A DNA stretch of 26,133 bases from CAKOTZ01 sp964489885 (GTDB lineage Bacteria; Bacillota; Clostridia; TANB77; CAG-508), in assembly GCA_964489885.1 (NCBI GenBank), contig CAZAZX010000016.1, forward strand, positions 1 to 26,133. The letters are read 5' to 3'. Below, piece after piece: positions 1 through 7,707 of the stretch; the first letter of the stretch is position 1, and each line of letters starts with the position of its first letter. Made by a program: the position numbers and the translations under genes. A model generated the notes under the pieces. It ran no database searches. It was not told the origin of the DNA and worked only from the letters and a program-made list of their open reading frames with translations.

Positions 1-33
1 AACAAAAGTTTTGTTGATTTAGAATAAAAATGA

Positions 34-77
34 CTTTGCCATAGTTTACAAATATATATTTATAAACTATGGCAAAG
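34..77 (-). terminator. Hairpin terminator after divIVA
   Basis: A perfect 15-bp inverted repeat (34-48 pairs with 63-77) lies just past the divIVA stop. Its AT-only loop can pair further. A short T-rich stretch follows on the - strand, so it probably ends the sepF-divIVA transcript. T-rich sequence also follows on the + strand, so it could act in both directions. Confidence 0.7.
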
Positions 78-84
78 CCACTAT

Positions 85-534
85 TTATTCTCTATTTGTG
101 TCTTTTAAAAGCTCTAATTGAGATATTAGTAAAGATTCCATTTTTGCTTTATATACATCAAAATCTTTTTTCAAATCGTCTAATTCTTTTTGCTTTAATA
201 AAATTTCTTGATTTAAATCAGTTATTGCACTTCTTGCACCAGCTTCAGCATTTTTAATTATCTGTTCTGCTTCTTGATGCGCAACTTTCTTAATATCTTC
301 TGCAGTTGATTGTGCCATAACTAACGTATTTTGTAAAGTTGACTCGATTGATTTATACTTAGTAACATTATTCACTGAATCTTCTAATTTTTCTTTTAAA
401 TCAGCATTCTCTTTGTATAATTTTTGATAGTCAAGTGTTAGTTCATCTAGAAAATCATCCACTTCTCCAACATTATAACCATTCATCATTTGTTTAGAAA
501 ATCTTTTATTCTCAATGTCTAATGGTGTTAGCAT
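85..534 (-). CDS. divIVA: DivIVA-family cell division/polarity protein
   Basis: A 149-residue coiled-coil protein that by family knowledge binds curved membrane at poles and septa and recruits division or polarity partners. The N-terminus (LTPLDIENKRFSKQMMNGYN then VGEVDDFLDEL) is the classic DivIVA lipid-binding domain, about residues 1-35. Most of the rest is heptad-rich coiled coil rich in K, E and D. The start ATG has an AGGAGG site upstream (about 548). It lies directly after sepF, as in the ylm clusters of Gram-positive bacteria, but ylmG and ylmH, which usually sit between the two, are absent. Family assignment is confident; the exact role (septal placement or polar anchoring) is inferred. 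Confidence 0.93.
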   Translation of the reverse strand: MLTPLDIENKRFSKQMMNGYNVGEVDDFLDELTLDYQKLYKENADLKEKLEDSVNNVTKYKSIESTLQNTLVMAQSTAEDIKKVAHQEAEQIIKNAEAGARSAITDLNQEILLKQKELDDLKKDFDVYKAKMESLLISQLELLKDTNRE

Positions 535-558
535 AAATTACGAACCTCCTATTTATTT

Positions 559-1035
559 CTACATAGCACTGTTGTTATTCTTTATCCATGAAACTGAAAG
601 TTTATTTTTAATTTCTTCTCTTGCAAGTTCATTTTCTATTTCATAGTTAAATGGTGCAACAACAAAAATTGCATTTGATACTTTTTGGATATGACCATCT
701 AATGCTGTTGAAGCTCCACTAATGAAATCAATAACCCTTCTTGCAACATCTTTATTAACATATTCAAGATTAACAATTACTGATTGTTTTCTCTTTAACA
801 TATTACAAATTGTTTCAGACTGTTCAAAAGAAGTAACTTGGAAAACTACCATTTTTATTTGTTGTGCTTGAGGCATATTAACTACTTTGTTTTTCTTTCC
901 AAATATTTTTCTTTCTTCTTCCTCTTCTTCATCATCTTCATATCCATACATATATTTATTATCTAATTCATCTGTTTCATCTTCTGGTTCTGCACCAAAA
1001 AAATCTAATACTTTATTTAAAATAGCACCAGCCAT
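559..1035 (-). CDS. sepF: Cell division protein SepF
   Basis: A 158-residue SepF: an FtsZ-binding membrane anchor that helps align FtsZ filaments at the septum. The order matches the family: an amphipathic N-terminal helix (MAGAILNKVLDFFG), an acidic linker with a run of D/E at about 33-41, then the conserved domain from about 58 to 145 (VVFQVTSFEQSETICNMLKR, then VNLEYVNKDVARRVIDFISG). The start ATG has a strong AGGAGG site, and a TTGACA promoter lies about 70 bp upstream. It is probably cotranscribed with divIVA, 24 bp downstream. Confidence 0.95.
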   Translation of the reverse strand: MAGAILNKVLDFFGAEPEDETDELDNKYMYGYEDDEEEEEERKIFGKKNKVVNMPQAQQIKMVVFQVTSFEQSETICNMLKRKQSVIVNLEYVNKDVARRVIDFISGASTALDGHIQKVSNAIFVVAPFNYEIENELAREEIKNKLSVSWIKNNNSAM

Positions 1036-1083
1036 TTCCTTACCTCCTACATTCTTCTTCTGTAAAATTCAATTAGCATATTT

Positions 1084-1112
1084 AGTATCTAACTTTTTTC
1101 CAATATTGTCAA
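1084..1112 (-). promoter_or_regulatory. SigA-type promoter for sepF-divIVA
   Basis: On the - strand TTGACA (1107-1112) is followed after 17 bp by GATACT (1084-1089). The -35 is perfect and the -10 matches four of six. It lies about 50 bp before the sepF start. Confidence 0.6.
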
Positions 1113-1196
1113 TACTTTTTTTATTTTTTTCATATTTGTAATTTAAATAAAATGTTTTTGTAATATTTTTGTAATAAAAATGTAATATTTTTAGTG

Positions 1197-2438
1197 TTAT
1201 TTTGTCGCATTCATTATTATTTCATCATATAACTCCAAATTAGGCATTGATATGATTTCCTTTTCAGTATACCCCATTTCTTTTAATTCATCTGTTGTAT
1301 AATTATTTACTATTGATGCTTTATCATTCTGTTTTTCGACTTTTACTAAAACTTTACTCGTATATCCTGTTCTATTTTTTATAACATAGTTTTTATTATT
1401 TTCTGTTAATATTGCAGTATTTGGCACTTTAAACCCATCATACTTTGACCAAATAACAGAAAGTGATATTTTTCTATAGCTTGTCAATTTTTCTATATTG
1501 TTGTTAATTTTGAATACAATTGTTCTTGAATCGTCTTTTTCAACATTTATATATGAAATCTCACTATCAACTTCTAAGGTGTTTGACAATTCCAATGTAA
1601 CTTTATCTCCAATTCTTGCAGACTTTGCTTCATAGGAATCAAGATTTACTGCAATATAACACTGAAAATTATTAATTATTTTGCCGCTATCTTTACTTGT
1701 TGCAATTACTTGTCCAACTTTTGCCCCAATATTGTCTAAAACTTCTTTGTTTAGGTAGCTAAAATCATCAGTTTTTAATGTATCTTCCAAATTATCAACT
1801 CTATATGAAACAATTCCACTAGTTGGTGCATTTATATATTCTGAATTTTTAGTTAATTCATTTTCATAACTTTCTTTTTCCTTTATCAAATCATGAATTT
1901 CCGAATTGCTAGCATTTTCAGCAATAATCTCTATCTTCTTAGTTATATTTGTATTAATATCTGTTTTTAGTTCTTTAATTTTTTGTAATTCGTGCATATT
2001 ATTAATATCTTCAATTTGTGTCTTCATTTGTGATTCTATTAATGCTATATCACTTATAGGAATTTCATTATTTTCAGGAATTCTGACCTGAATTTGTGTT
2101 TCTATTTCTTCTATCTTTTGCTTTATTGAAGACTCTGAATCGCTATAATATCTAAATATTGCTTCTCCCTTAGCCACTCTTTTCCCCTCAGTTTTAATTT
2201 GAAGCATTCCATTTTCATAGTCTTCACCCTTTACAACTTGTTCTTCTCTAATAATAAGACCTTCTGTATCATCCTTCAAAAAAAGCGTACCCTTTTGTAA
2301 TAGAAAAACATTTGCTGGTTGCTTAATCAGCGTAGATAAAGTCGTTAATAGATAAAATAAAGCTAATGTAATTAAGAAAATTACTATTGTCTGTTTTATG
2401 TTTGAACTTATTTTATTTTTCTTTTTTTCCTTCACCAT
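1197..2438 (-). CDS. HlyD-like membrane-anchored adaptor protein
   Basis: A 413-residue protein with one N-terminal membrane segment (about 16-36), then a beta-rich region resembling a lipoyl/barrel-sandwich half, a coiled-coil region (about 100-190), the second barrel half (TSGIVSYRVD) and C-terminal beta barrel-like domains (FKVPNTAILTENNKNYVIKN). This is the layout of HlyD/RND-type periplasmic adaptor proteins. In Clostridia, proteins of this kind often occur next to sepF, which suggests an envelope or division role rather than classical efflux; no transporter partner is visible. Its start overlaps the end of miaA by 26 bp. GGAGG lies only 3 nt before the ATG but 6 nt before the next codon, GTG (2435), which may be the true start. 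Confidence 0.75.
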   Translation of the reverse strand: MVKEKKKNKISSNIKQTIVIFLITLALFYLLTTLSTLIKQPANVFLLQKGTLFLKDDTEGLIIREEQVVKGEDYENGMLQIKTEGKRVAKGEAIFRYYSDSESSIKQKIEEIETQIQVRIPENNEIPISDIALIESQMKTQIEDINNMHELQKIKELKTDINTNITKKIEIIAENASNSEIHDLIKEKESYENELTKNSEYINAPTSGIVSYRVDNLEDTLKTDDFSYLNKEVLDNIGAKVGQVIATSKDSGKIINNFQCYIAVNLDSYEAKSARIGDKVTLELSNTLEVDSEISYINVEKDDSRTIVFKINNNIEKLTSYRKISLSVIWSKYDGFKVPNTAILTENNKNYVIKNRTGYTSKVLVKVEKQNDKASIVNNYTTDELKEMGYTEKEIISMPNLELYDEIIMNATK

Positions 2439-3343
2439 ATTCCTCCAAAATAATATCTATATTATTTTGCATGCCTGCATCTAGAAAATTTCTAGTTTTA
2501 TCTCTCTTAAACCAAGTAACCTGCCTTTTAGCATATCTTCTTGTTTCTTGCTTAATCTTTTCTATCATTTCCTCTTTACTTAATTGATTTTCCAAATATT
2601 GAACAACTTCTTTATATCCTATTCCTTGCATTGCAGTTGGAAAATGCGAATATTTTTTTCTTATTGTTTCAACTTCTTCAATTAAGCCTTGATCTATCAT
2701 TTGATCAACTCTAATATTTATTCTATTATATAGCTTTTCCCTTTCCATTTGCAATACAAAAACAAGAAAATCATATTTTACATCTTTTATTCTTGATAAC
2801 TCTTCAAATTCTGTTTTTGTTTTTCCAGTGTTATGATAAATTTCTAAAACTCTGATTATTCTTTTTTTATCATTTTGGCTTATTTTTTCCATTGCTTTTG
2901 GGTCTATATTTTTTGCTTCTTTATATAAATATTCTAATCCGTTAAGTTCCGCTTCATTTTCTAATTTTTTTCTATAATCTAAATCATCTTCGATGCCGAG
3001 AAAATTCTGTTCCATATACTAAAGAATCAATATAAAGACCAGTTCCACCAACAACAATCGGTACTTTACCTTTTGATATAATTTCATCTATTGCATTATT
3101 TGCAAGTTTTGTATATTGTGAAACTGTAAAGCGCTCATCTGGTGACACAAAATCTAATAAATAATGCTTTATTCCACATTTTTCTTCTTCTGTTGGCTTT
3201 GCAGTTCCAATATTCATGTCCTTATAAATTTGCATTGAATCTGCAGAAACGATTTCACCATCAAGTCTTTTTGATAGTTCAATTGAAAGTGCAGTTTTTC
3301 CCGAAGCAGTAGGTCCAGCAATTACAATTACTTTAGGTTTCAT
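2413..3343 (-). CDS. miaA: tRNA dimethylallyltransferase MiaA, read through a +1 shift at CGG
   Basis: MiaA transfers a dimethylallyl group to A37 of tRNAs that read UNN codons. The N-terminal part shows the P-loop GPTASGKT (residues 10-17), SADSMQIYKDMNIGTAKPT and GGTGLYIDSLVYG. The zero frame then reaches CGG (2996-2998, codon 116) and a stop three codons later. Skipping the C continues as GIEDDLDYRKKL and the full C-terminal half (AMEKISQNDKKRIIRVLEIY, RYAKRQVTWFKRD). The joined product is 309 residues, the normal family length. The start ATG has a GAAGGGA site and lies 12 nt after the mutL stop. Conserved sequence on both sides of the break argues against a decaying gene. Function is confident; the shift is inferred. 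Confidence 0.9.
2996..2998 (-). other. CGG +1 frameshift site in miaA
   Basis: The zero frame reads GAA TTT TCT CGG CAT CGA AGA TGA. Skipping the C gives TCT GGC ATC GAA GAT, restoring the MiaA frame (F-S-G-I-E-D). There is no obvious slippery pairing of the preceding codon in the +1 frame. Confidence 0.85.
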
Positions 3344-3355
3344 AATTAATCCCTT

Positions 3356-5521
3356 CTATCTTCTGCTGAATTTCTTTTCTATATCTGTTTTAGACATTTG
3401 AATAGCAGTAGGCCTTCCATGAGGACAAGTAAATGGATTTGGTAATTTTAATAAATCATCCATCAAATAACTAACTTCTTGTTCATCAAGTGCCATATTT
3501 GCTTTAACAGCCGCCTTGCAAGCAACAGTTGCAATAAATTTTTCTTCTTTTTCCTGTATAGCAGTAATTGCCACAGTGTCTATTGCATCCAAAATTTCAA
3601 TAAATAACTCTTTTGTATCTAAATCAATACAAATATTAGGCACTCCTGTCAATTTTATTGTATTATCTCCAAATTCTTCAATAACAAAGCCTGCTTTTTC
3701 AAACATTTTCCTGTTTTCTCTAACAATTTCTCTTTCTTTATGCGTTAAAGTAATAATATCTGGTAAAAGCATCATTTGAGAATCTTTTGCTTCATCACTG
3801 TAAAAATTTTTTCTAACTCTCTCATACATTATTCTTTCATGTGCAGCATGTTGATCTATAATATATAAATTTTTATCCATTTCTAATATGATATAAGTAG
3901 AAAAAGCAATTCCTATAAATTTATATTTAGGAATAAAAGACTTGTTATCTTCAAATACTGAAGCTTGTTGAACATCTCCATCTTTTACAACTTCCATTGG
4001 AACTTCAGAAACATAATTTTCTTTTTTCTCTTCTGTTTCTTTAGGTTTAATTGGACTATCCTTTAAAAAAGTCTTATGATACATTTCTTCAAAATCATAT
4101 TCTTCCTTTTCTTCTTCGACTTTTGGTTTTTCTTCTGTTTTTTGGTTGTTTAGCTGTATAAAATCAACTTTTGCAACATTGTCATTATCTTTTTCTTTTA
4201 CAAATTCATCTTGTTTTTCTAGTTTAACTTCTTCGTTTTTTTCTGTAATATTATTCGTATTAGCTGTTTCTTCATAATTTAGTCTTTTTTTATTATATAG
4301 GTCTTCAATAAAGTTATCTTTGGTAGAATCTTCCTTTATATCATCAGCTTTTCTTTTAAATAAATTTGAAAATCTTGAATTTGTATAACTTTCAACATTT
4401 TTATCTCTAGGTCCACTAAAAATATTAGTTTCAATATTATTTTCTATATAGTTTTCTTTCGTTTCTTGTTGGTTATTTTGTGGAATTATTTCTTGTTCTT
4501 TGTCTTGAGGGTTTTCAGAGTGTCTTATCAAATCTGATTTTAATAAACTTTCTTTAACAGTATGGTAAATCGCCTTAAAAACTTTATTTTCTTCTTTAAA
4601 TCTAACTTCAAGTTTTGCAGGATGTACATTTACATCAACATTACTTGGATCCATTTTTACATTTAAAATACAAAAAGCATGCTTTCCAACTGTTAACAAT
4701 CCTTTGTATCCTTGTTCAATGGCTGATGACAATGTTTTATCTTTTACATATCTGTCGTTAACAAAAAACAATTGTTGTGAACGATTATTTCTTGCAATTT
4801 CAGGTTTACCAATAACACCATCAACAGTAATTCCATCGTAATAATAATTTACATCTATAATTCCATTTGCTATATCTTTTCCAAATATGCTATAAATGCA
4901 ATTTTTTCTAATTCCATCACCATTTGTTTGAATAATTGTTTTTCCAGAATTGATAAGTTTAAATGAAATTTCAGGATGAATAAGAGCTAATCTTGTTACT
5001 ACATCTTCAATATATCCAGACTCTGTATAATCTTTTTTTAAAAACTTATATCTAACTGGTGTATTAAAAAATAAATTTCTAACAGTAATACTAGTTCCTT
5101 GACTACATCCCATTTCTCCTTTTTCAAGAACACGTCCTGTTTCAACAACAACTCTATATCCAAAATTTGAATCCATTGTTTTAGAAACCATTTCAACATT
5201 TGAAATTGCTGCAATACTTGCTAAAGCCTCACCTCTAAATCCCATTGATTTTATATTTGATAAGTCATCAGCACTTCTGATTTTACTTGTTGCATGTCTT
5301 TCAAAAGCAATCTCCATATCATCAGGTAAAATTCCCTTTCCATCATCACTAATATGTATGTATGAAATTCCTCCATTTTTAATTTCAATATTAATATTTT
5401 TAGCACCAGCATCAATTGAATTTTCAGCCATTTCTTTAACTACAGAAGCAGGTCTTTCTATAACTTCTCCAGCAGCAATTTTATTAATTGTTAAATCATC
5501 TAAAAGTACTATATTTCCCAT
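3356..5521 (-). CDS. mutL: DNA mismatch repair protein MutL
   Basis: A 721-residue MutL, the mismatch repair ATPase and nicking endonuclease that acts after MutS. The GHKL ATPase domain is at about 1-330, with INKIAAGEVIERPASVVKE, DDGKGI and GFRGEALASI. A long, charged, low-complexity linker (about 335-530) explains the above-average length. The C-terminal domain carries the endonuclease motif DQHAAHERIMYE (from residue 556), ACKAAVKA and CPHGRPT (about 699-705), so it should be a nicking-type MutL. The start ATG has a GAAGGGAAG site. miaA and the HlyD-like gene follow with little or no spacing, as one operon. No mutS is in the window. Confidence 0.96.
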   Translation of the reverse strand: MGNIVLLDDLTINKIAAGEVIERPASVVKEMAENSIDAGAKNINIEIKNGGISYIHISDDGKGILPDDMEIAFERHATSKIRSADDLSNIKSMGFRGEALASIAAISNVEMVSKTMDSNFGYRVVVETGRVLEKGEMGCSQGTSITVRNLFFNTPVRYKFLKKDYTESGYIEDVVTRLALIHPEISFKLINSGKTIIQTNGDGIRKNCIYSIFGKDIANGIIDVNYYYDGITVDGVIGKPEIARNNRSQQLFFVNDRYVKDKTLSSAIEQGYKGLLTVGKHAFCILNVKMDPSNVDVNVHPAKLEVRFKEENKVFKAIYHTVKESLLKSDLIRHSENPQDKEQEIIPQNNQQETKENYIENNIETNIFSGPRDKNVESYTNSRFSNLFKRKADDIKEDSTKDNFIEDLYNKKRLNYEETANTNNITEKNEEVKLEKQDEFVKEKDNDNVAKVDFIQLNNQKTEEKPKVEEEKEEYDFEEMYHKTFLKDSPIKPKETEEKKENYVSEVPMEVVKDGDVQQASVFEDNKSFIPKYKFIGIAFSTYIILEMDKNLYIIDQHAAHERIMYERVRKNFYSDEAKDSQMMLLPDIITLTHKEREIVRENRKMFEKAGFVIEEFGDNTIKLTGVPNICIDLDTKELFIEILDAIDTVAITAIQEKEEKFIATVACKAAVKANMALDEQEVSYLMDDLLKLPNPFTCPHGRPTAIQMSKTDIEKKFSRR

Positions 5522-5560
5522 TTATTAACTTCCCTTCGTACAATAAATTTATTTTTTTAA

Positions 5561-5569
5561 ATTATATCA
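5561..5569 (-). promoter_or_regulatory. Extended -10 promoter for mutL-miaA-HlyD
   Basis: TGATATAAT on the - strand is a perfect TATAAT with the TGN extension, about 40 bp before the mutL start. No good -35 is found at normal spacing, which fits an extended -10 promoter. Confidence 0.5.
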
Positions 5570-5662
5570 TTAAAATAATAATTTGAACACAATTTTTTCT
5601 AATAAACATTATAATAACTTAATCAGTTAATACTTTAACAATTTTTATGTAAATAACTTATT

Positions 5663-5702
5663 AAAAATGAGAGATTAAATATATATTTAATCTCTCATTT
5701 TT
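5663..5702 (-). terminator. Terminator after the acyl-CoA ligase gene
   Basis: A perfect 40-nt palindrome (20-bp arms: AAAAATGAGAGATTAAATAT and its complement) starts 30 bp past the ligase stop. The arm end supplies the T run. The symmetry would let it work from either side. Confidence 0.8.
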
Positions 5703-5722
5703 AATTGTGAAGCAACAAGGTT
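5701..5722 (-). repeat. Recurrent hairpin-associated motif, copy 1
   Basis: On the - strand it reads AACCTTGTTGCTTCAC plus AATTAA, between the ligase stop and its terminator hairpin. Two near-identical copies occur at 13009-13030 and 20944-20965 on the + strand, each also just before a hairpin. Confidence 0.6.
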
Positions 5723-5732
5723 GGTCAGATCC

Positions 5733-7592
5733 TTATTTATTGTTAATTTCTTTATATCTCTTAATTTTCAATGTAGAAGTTTTTTCAAATTCTCCTTCTT
5801 TTATTTCAAGTGCTTTAACTGCCTTATATGAAGTTAACTGTTTATTAACTTCTTTTATTTTTTTCCAAATAATATCATAAATTTCCTTATCTGTTTTATT
5901 TGGGCCATATATTTTTTCAATTTCCTCTAAATTAGGAATTACTTTAGCAGTTATAATTAATTCTTTTTCGTCTTTCTTTATTGCTTGCTTACCCTCTGGT
6001 GCTTTTCCATACACCATAACTTCTTTAATTTCAGGAACTTTTCCAAGCAATATTTCTATTTCCTCAGGATATATATTTTTTCCATTTTGTGTGACTATAA
6101 CGTTTTTGCTTCTACCTGTTATAAAAATAAAATTATCATCATCAACATAGCCGATATCCCCTGACCTAAAATATCCATCTTCAGTCATTACTTTTTTTGT
6201 TTCTTCTTCGTCTTCATAATATCCAAGCATTAGTGTTGGTGACTTAATCAAAAGTTCCCCTTCGCCATTTTCATTCGGGTTATCAACTTTAACATCTGCC
6301 TGAACTATAGTTCTTCCTGCAGAACCTACTAATGTCTTATATTCTGGTGTAACAGCTGTAATAGGTGCTGTTTCCGTTAATCCATAACCCTGCAAAAATA
6401 GCATTCCAATATCTTGATACCATTTTCCAACTTTTTTATCCACTGGAGCAGCTGCAGAAACTATAATTCTTAAATTTCCACCTAAATTATCATAAATTTC
6501 TTTAAATACTTTTTTCTTAATATCAATTCCAACACTTTTAAGAATATTTGTAATTGTTATCATTGATTGAACTATTGCTTCTTTGTGACTCTTTTCAATG
6601 CTTTCATTTATTTTTTTATATATTGTTTCTACTAAAAGAGGAACAACTAAAATAGCAGTTGGTTTTGCTTCCTTCATATCTGAAACTATATATCTTAATC
6701 CCTGACAGACTGCAACACTTGCGCCTTGTGAAATTGGATATAAAAATCCTATTGTAGATTCATAGGTATGATGCAAAGGTAATACAGAAAATAGTCTATC
6801 TGTTGGATATAGTCTAACATAAGCTGTTATACCATTAATGTTAGCAGCTAAGTTTCTATTACAAATCATAACTCCCTTTGAATTTGAAGTAGTTCCTGAA
6901 GTAAAAATCAAAACTTTAAACTCTTCTGGGTCTATTTCTATTTTACTAAAGCTGTCATCGCCTGATTTTATTATATTTTTGCCAATTTCAACTAAATCTT
7001 TTATTCCTACATCTTTTCCGTCTAGTTTTTTATCTGATTTCATCTCAACAAAATATTCAACATCAGGCAAATTGTCACGAATTTTTTTAATATCGTCGGC
7101 CTTTCTTTGTGAATATATAACTGCTGTAGCTTTTGCTCTTTTAATTACATTTTCTAATTCATTTGTAGGCAACTCTCTATCTATTGGTACAGCTATACCA
7201 ACTCCACAAAGCATTGCCATATATGATAAGTACCAATCATATTGTGTTTCTCCTATAATAATAACTCTTTTATCTTTCTGATTTAATATTTTAATAAGAG
7301 CAGTTCCTAAAGCATTAACGTCATCATAAAAATCTTTATAAGTTGTTATTTTATATGGAGTCTTTTTATCAGTTTTTTCTAAAATGCAATCTTCATTCGG
7401 GTATAATTTAACAGCTCTATAAAAAAATTCTTTAACAGTTTTATAATTTGTATTTTCATAAGGTTCAGTTCTTTTTTTAATAGGTTCTGGTTTGATTTTT
7501 TCTACATCTAATTTCAATTCATCAATATCTTCAATTGTATCCATTTTTATTTTATCAAATTTTAATTTAGGCATTTTTATATTTATATTCAC
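5733..7592 (-). CDS. AMP-forming long-chain acyl-CoA ligase (FadD/FAA1-like)
   Basis: A 619-residue adenylate-forming enzyme that would activate a fatty or other carboxylic acid with ATP and CoA. Visible signatures are the AMP-binding loop LIFTSGTTSNSKGVM (about 229-243), QGYGLTETAP (about 400) and the C-terminal hinge region YFRSGDIGYVDDDNFIFITG followed by GKNIYPEEIE. The FAA1-like long-chain class fits best by overall layout, but the substrate cannot be fixed from sequence. The start is GTG at 7592, set by a GGGAG site about 10 nt upstream; the next ATG is six codons further and too far from it. It is monocistronic, with its own promoter and a strong terminator. Confidence 0.9.
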   Translation of the reverse strand: MNINIKMPKLKFDKIKMDTIEDIDELKLDVEKIKPEPIKKRTEPYENTNYKTVKEFFYRAVKLYPNEDCILEKTDKKTPYKITTYKDFYDDVNALGTALIKILNQKDKRVIIIGETQYDWYLSYMAMLCGVGIAVPIDRELPTNELENVIKRAKATAVIYSQRKADDIKKIRDNLPDVEYFVEMKSDKKLDGKDVGIKDLVEIGKNIIKSGDDSFSKIEIDPEEFKVLIFTSGTTSNSKGVMICNRNLAANINGITAYVRLYPTDRLFSVLPLHHTYESTIGFLYPISQGASVAVCQGLRYIVSDMKEAKPTAILVVPLLVETIYKKINESIEKSHKEAIVQSMITITNILKSVGIDIKKKVFKEIYDNLGGNLRIIVSAAAPVDKKVGKWYQDIGMLFLQGYGLTETAPITAVTPEYKTLVGSAGRTIVQADVKVDNPNENGEGELLIKSPTLMLGYYEDEEETKKVMTEDGYFRSGDIGYVDDDNFIFITGRSKNVIVTQNGKNIYPEEIEILLGKVPEIKEVMVYGKAPEGKQAIKKDEKELIITAKVIPNLEEIEKIYGPNKTDKEIYDIIWKKIKEVNKQLTSYKAVKALEIKEGEFEKTSTLKIKRYKEINNK

Positions 7593-7635
7593 TTCTAAAA
7601 ACTCCCTTCAAATGTTAGCTATTAATTTAACTTAT

Positions 7636-7664
7636 ATAATATTTATATACATGAAAAGTGTAAA
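7636..7664 (-). promoter_or_regulatory. SigA-type promoter for the acyl-CoA ligase
   Basis: TTTACA (7659-7664) and TATTAT (7636-7641) on the - strand are separated by 17 bp, about 45 bp before the GTG start. Confidence 0.6.
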
Positions 7665-7707
7665 TATTAAATACGTAAACATATTTTGTATTTTATCACA
7701 AAATTTT

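Noticed and set aside
1..15. A 7-bp inverted repeat AACAAAA-G-TTTTGTT at the window edge
   Set aside because: It is very short and AT-only and cut by the edge; no context to judge it.
1130..1196. Repeated TAATATTTTTGTAAT-like strings after the HlyD-like gene
   Set aside because: They look like simple AT-rich sequence with no stable hairpin or regular spacing.
6838..7281. A 147-residue + strand reading frame
   Set aside because: It lies wholly antisense within the acyl-CoA ligase gene and shows no family resemblance.
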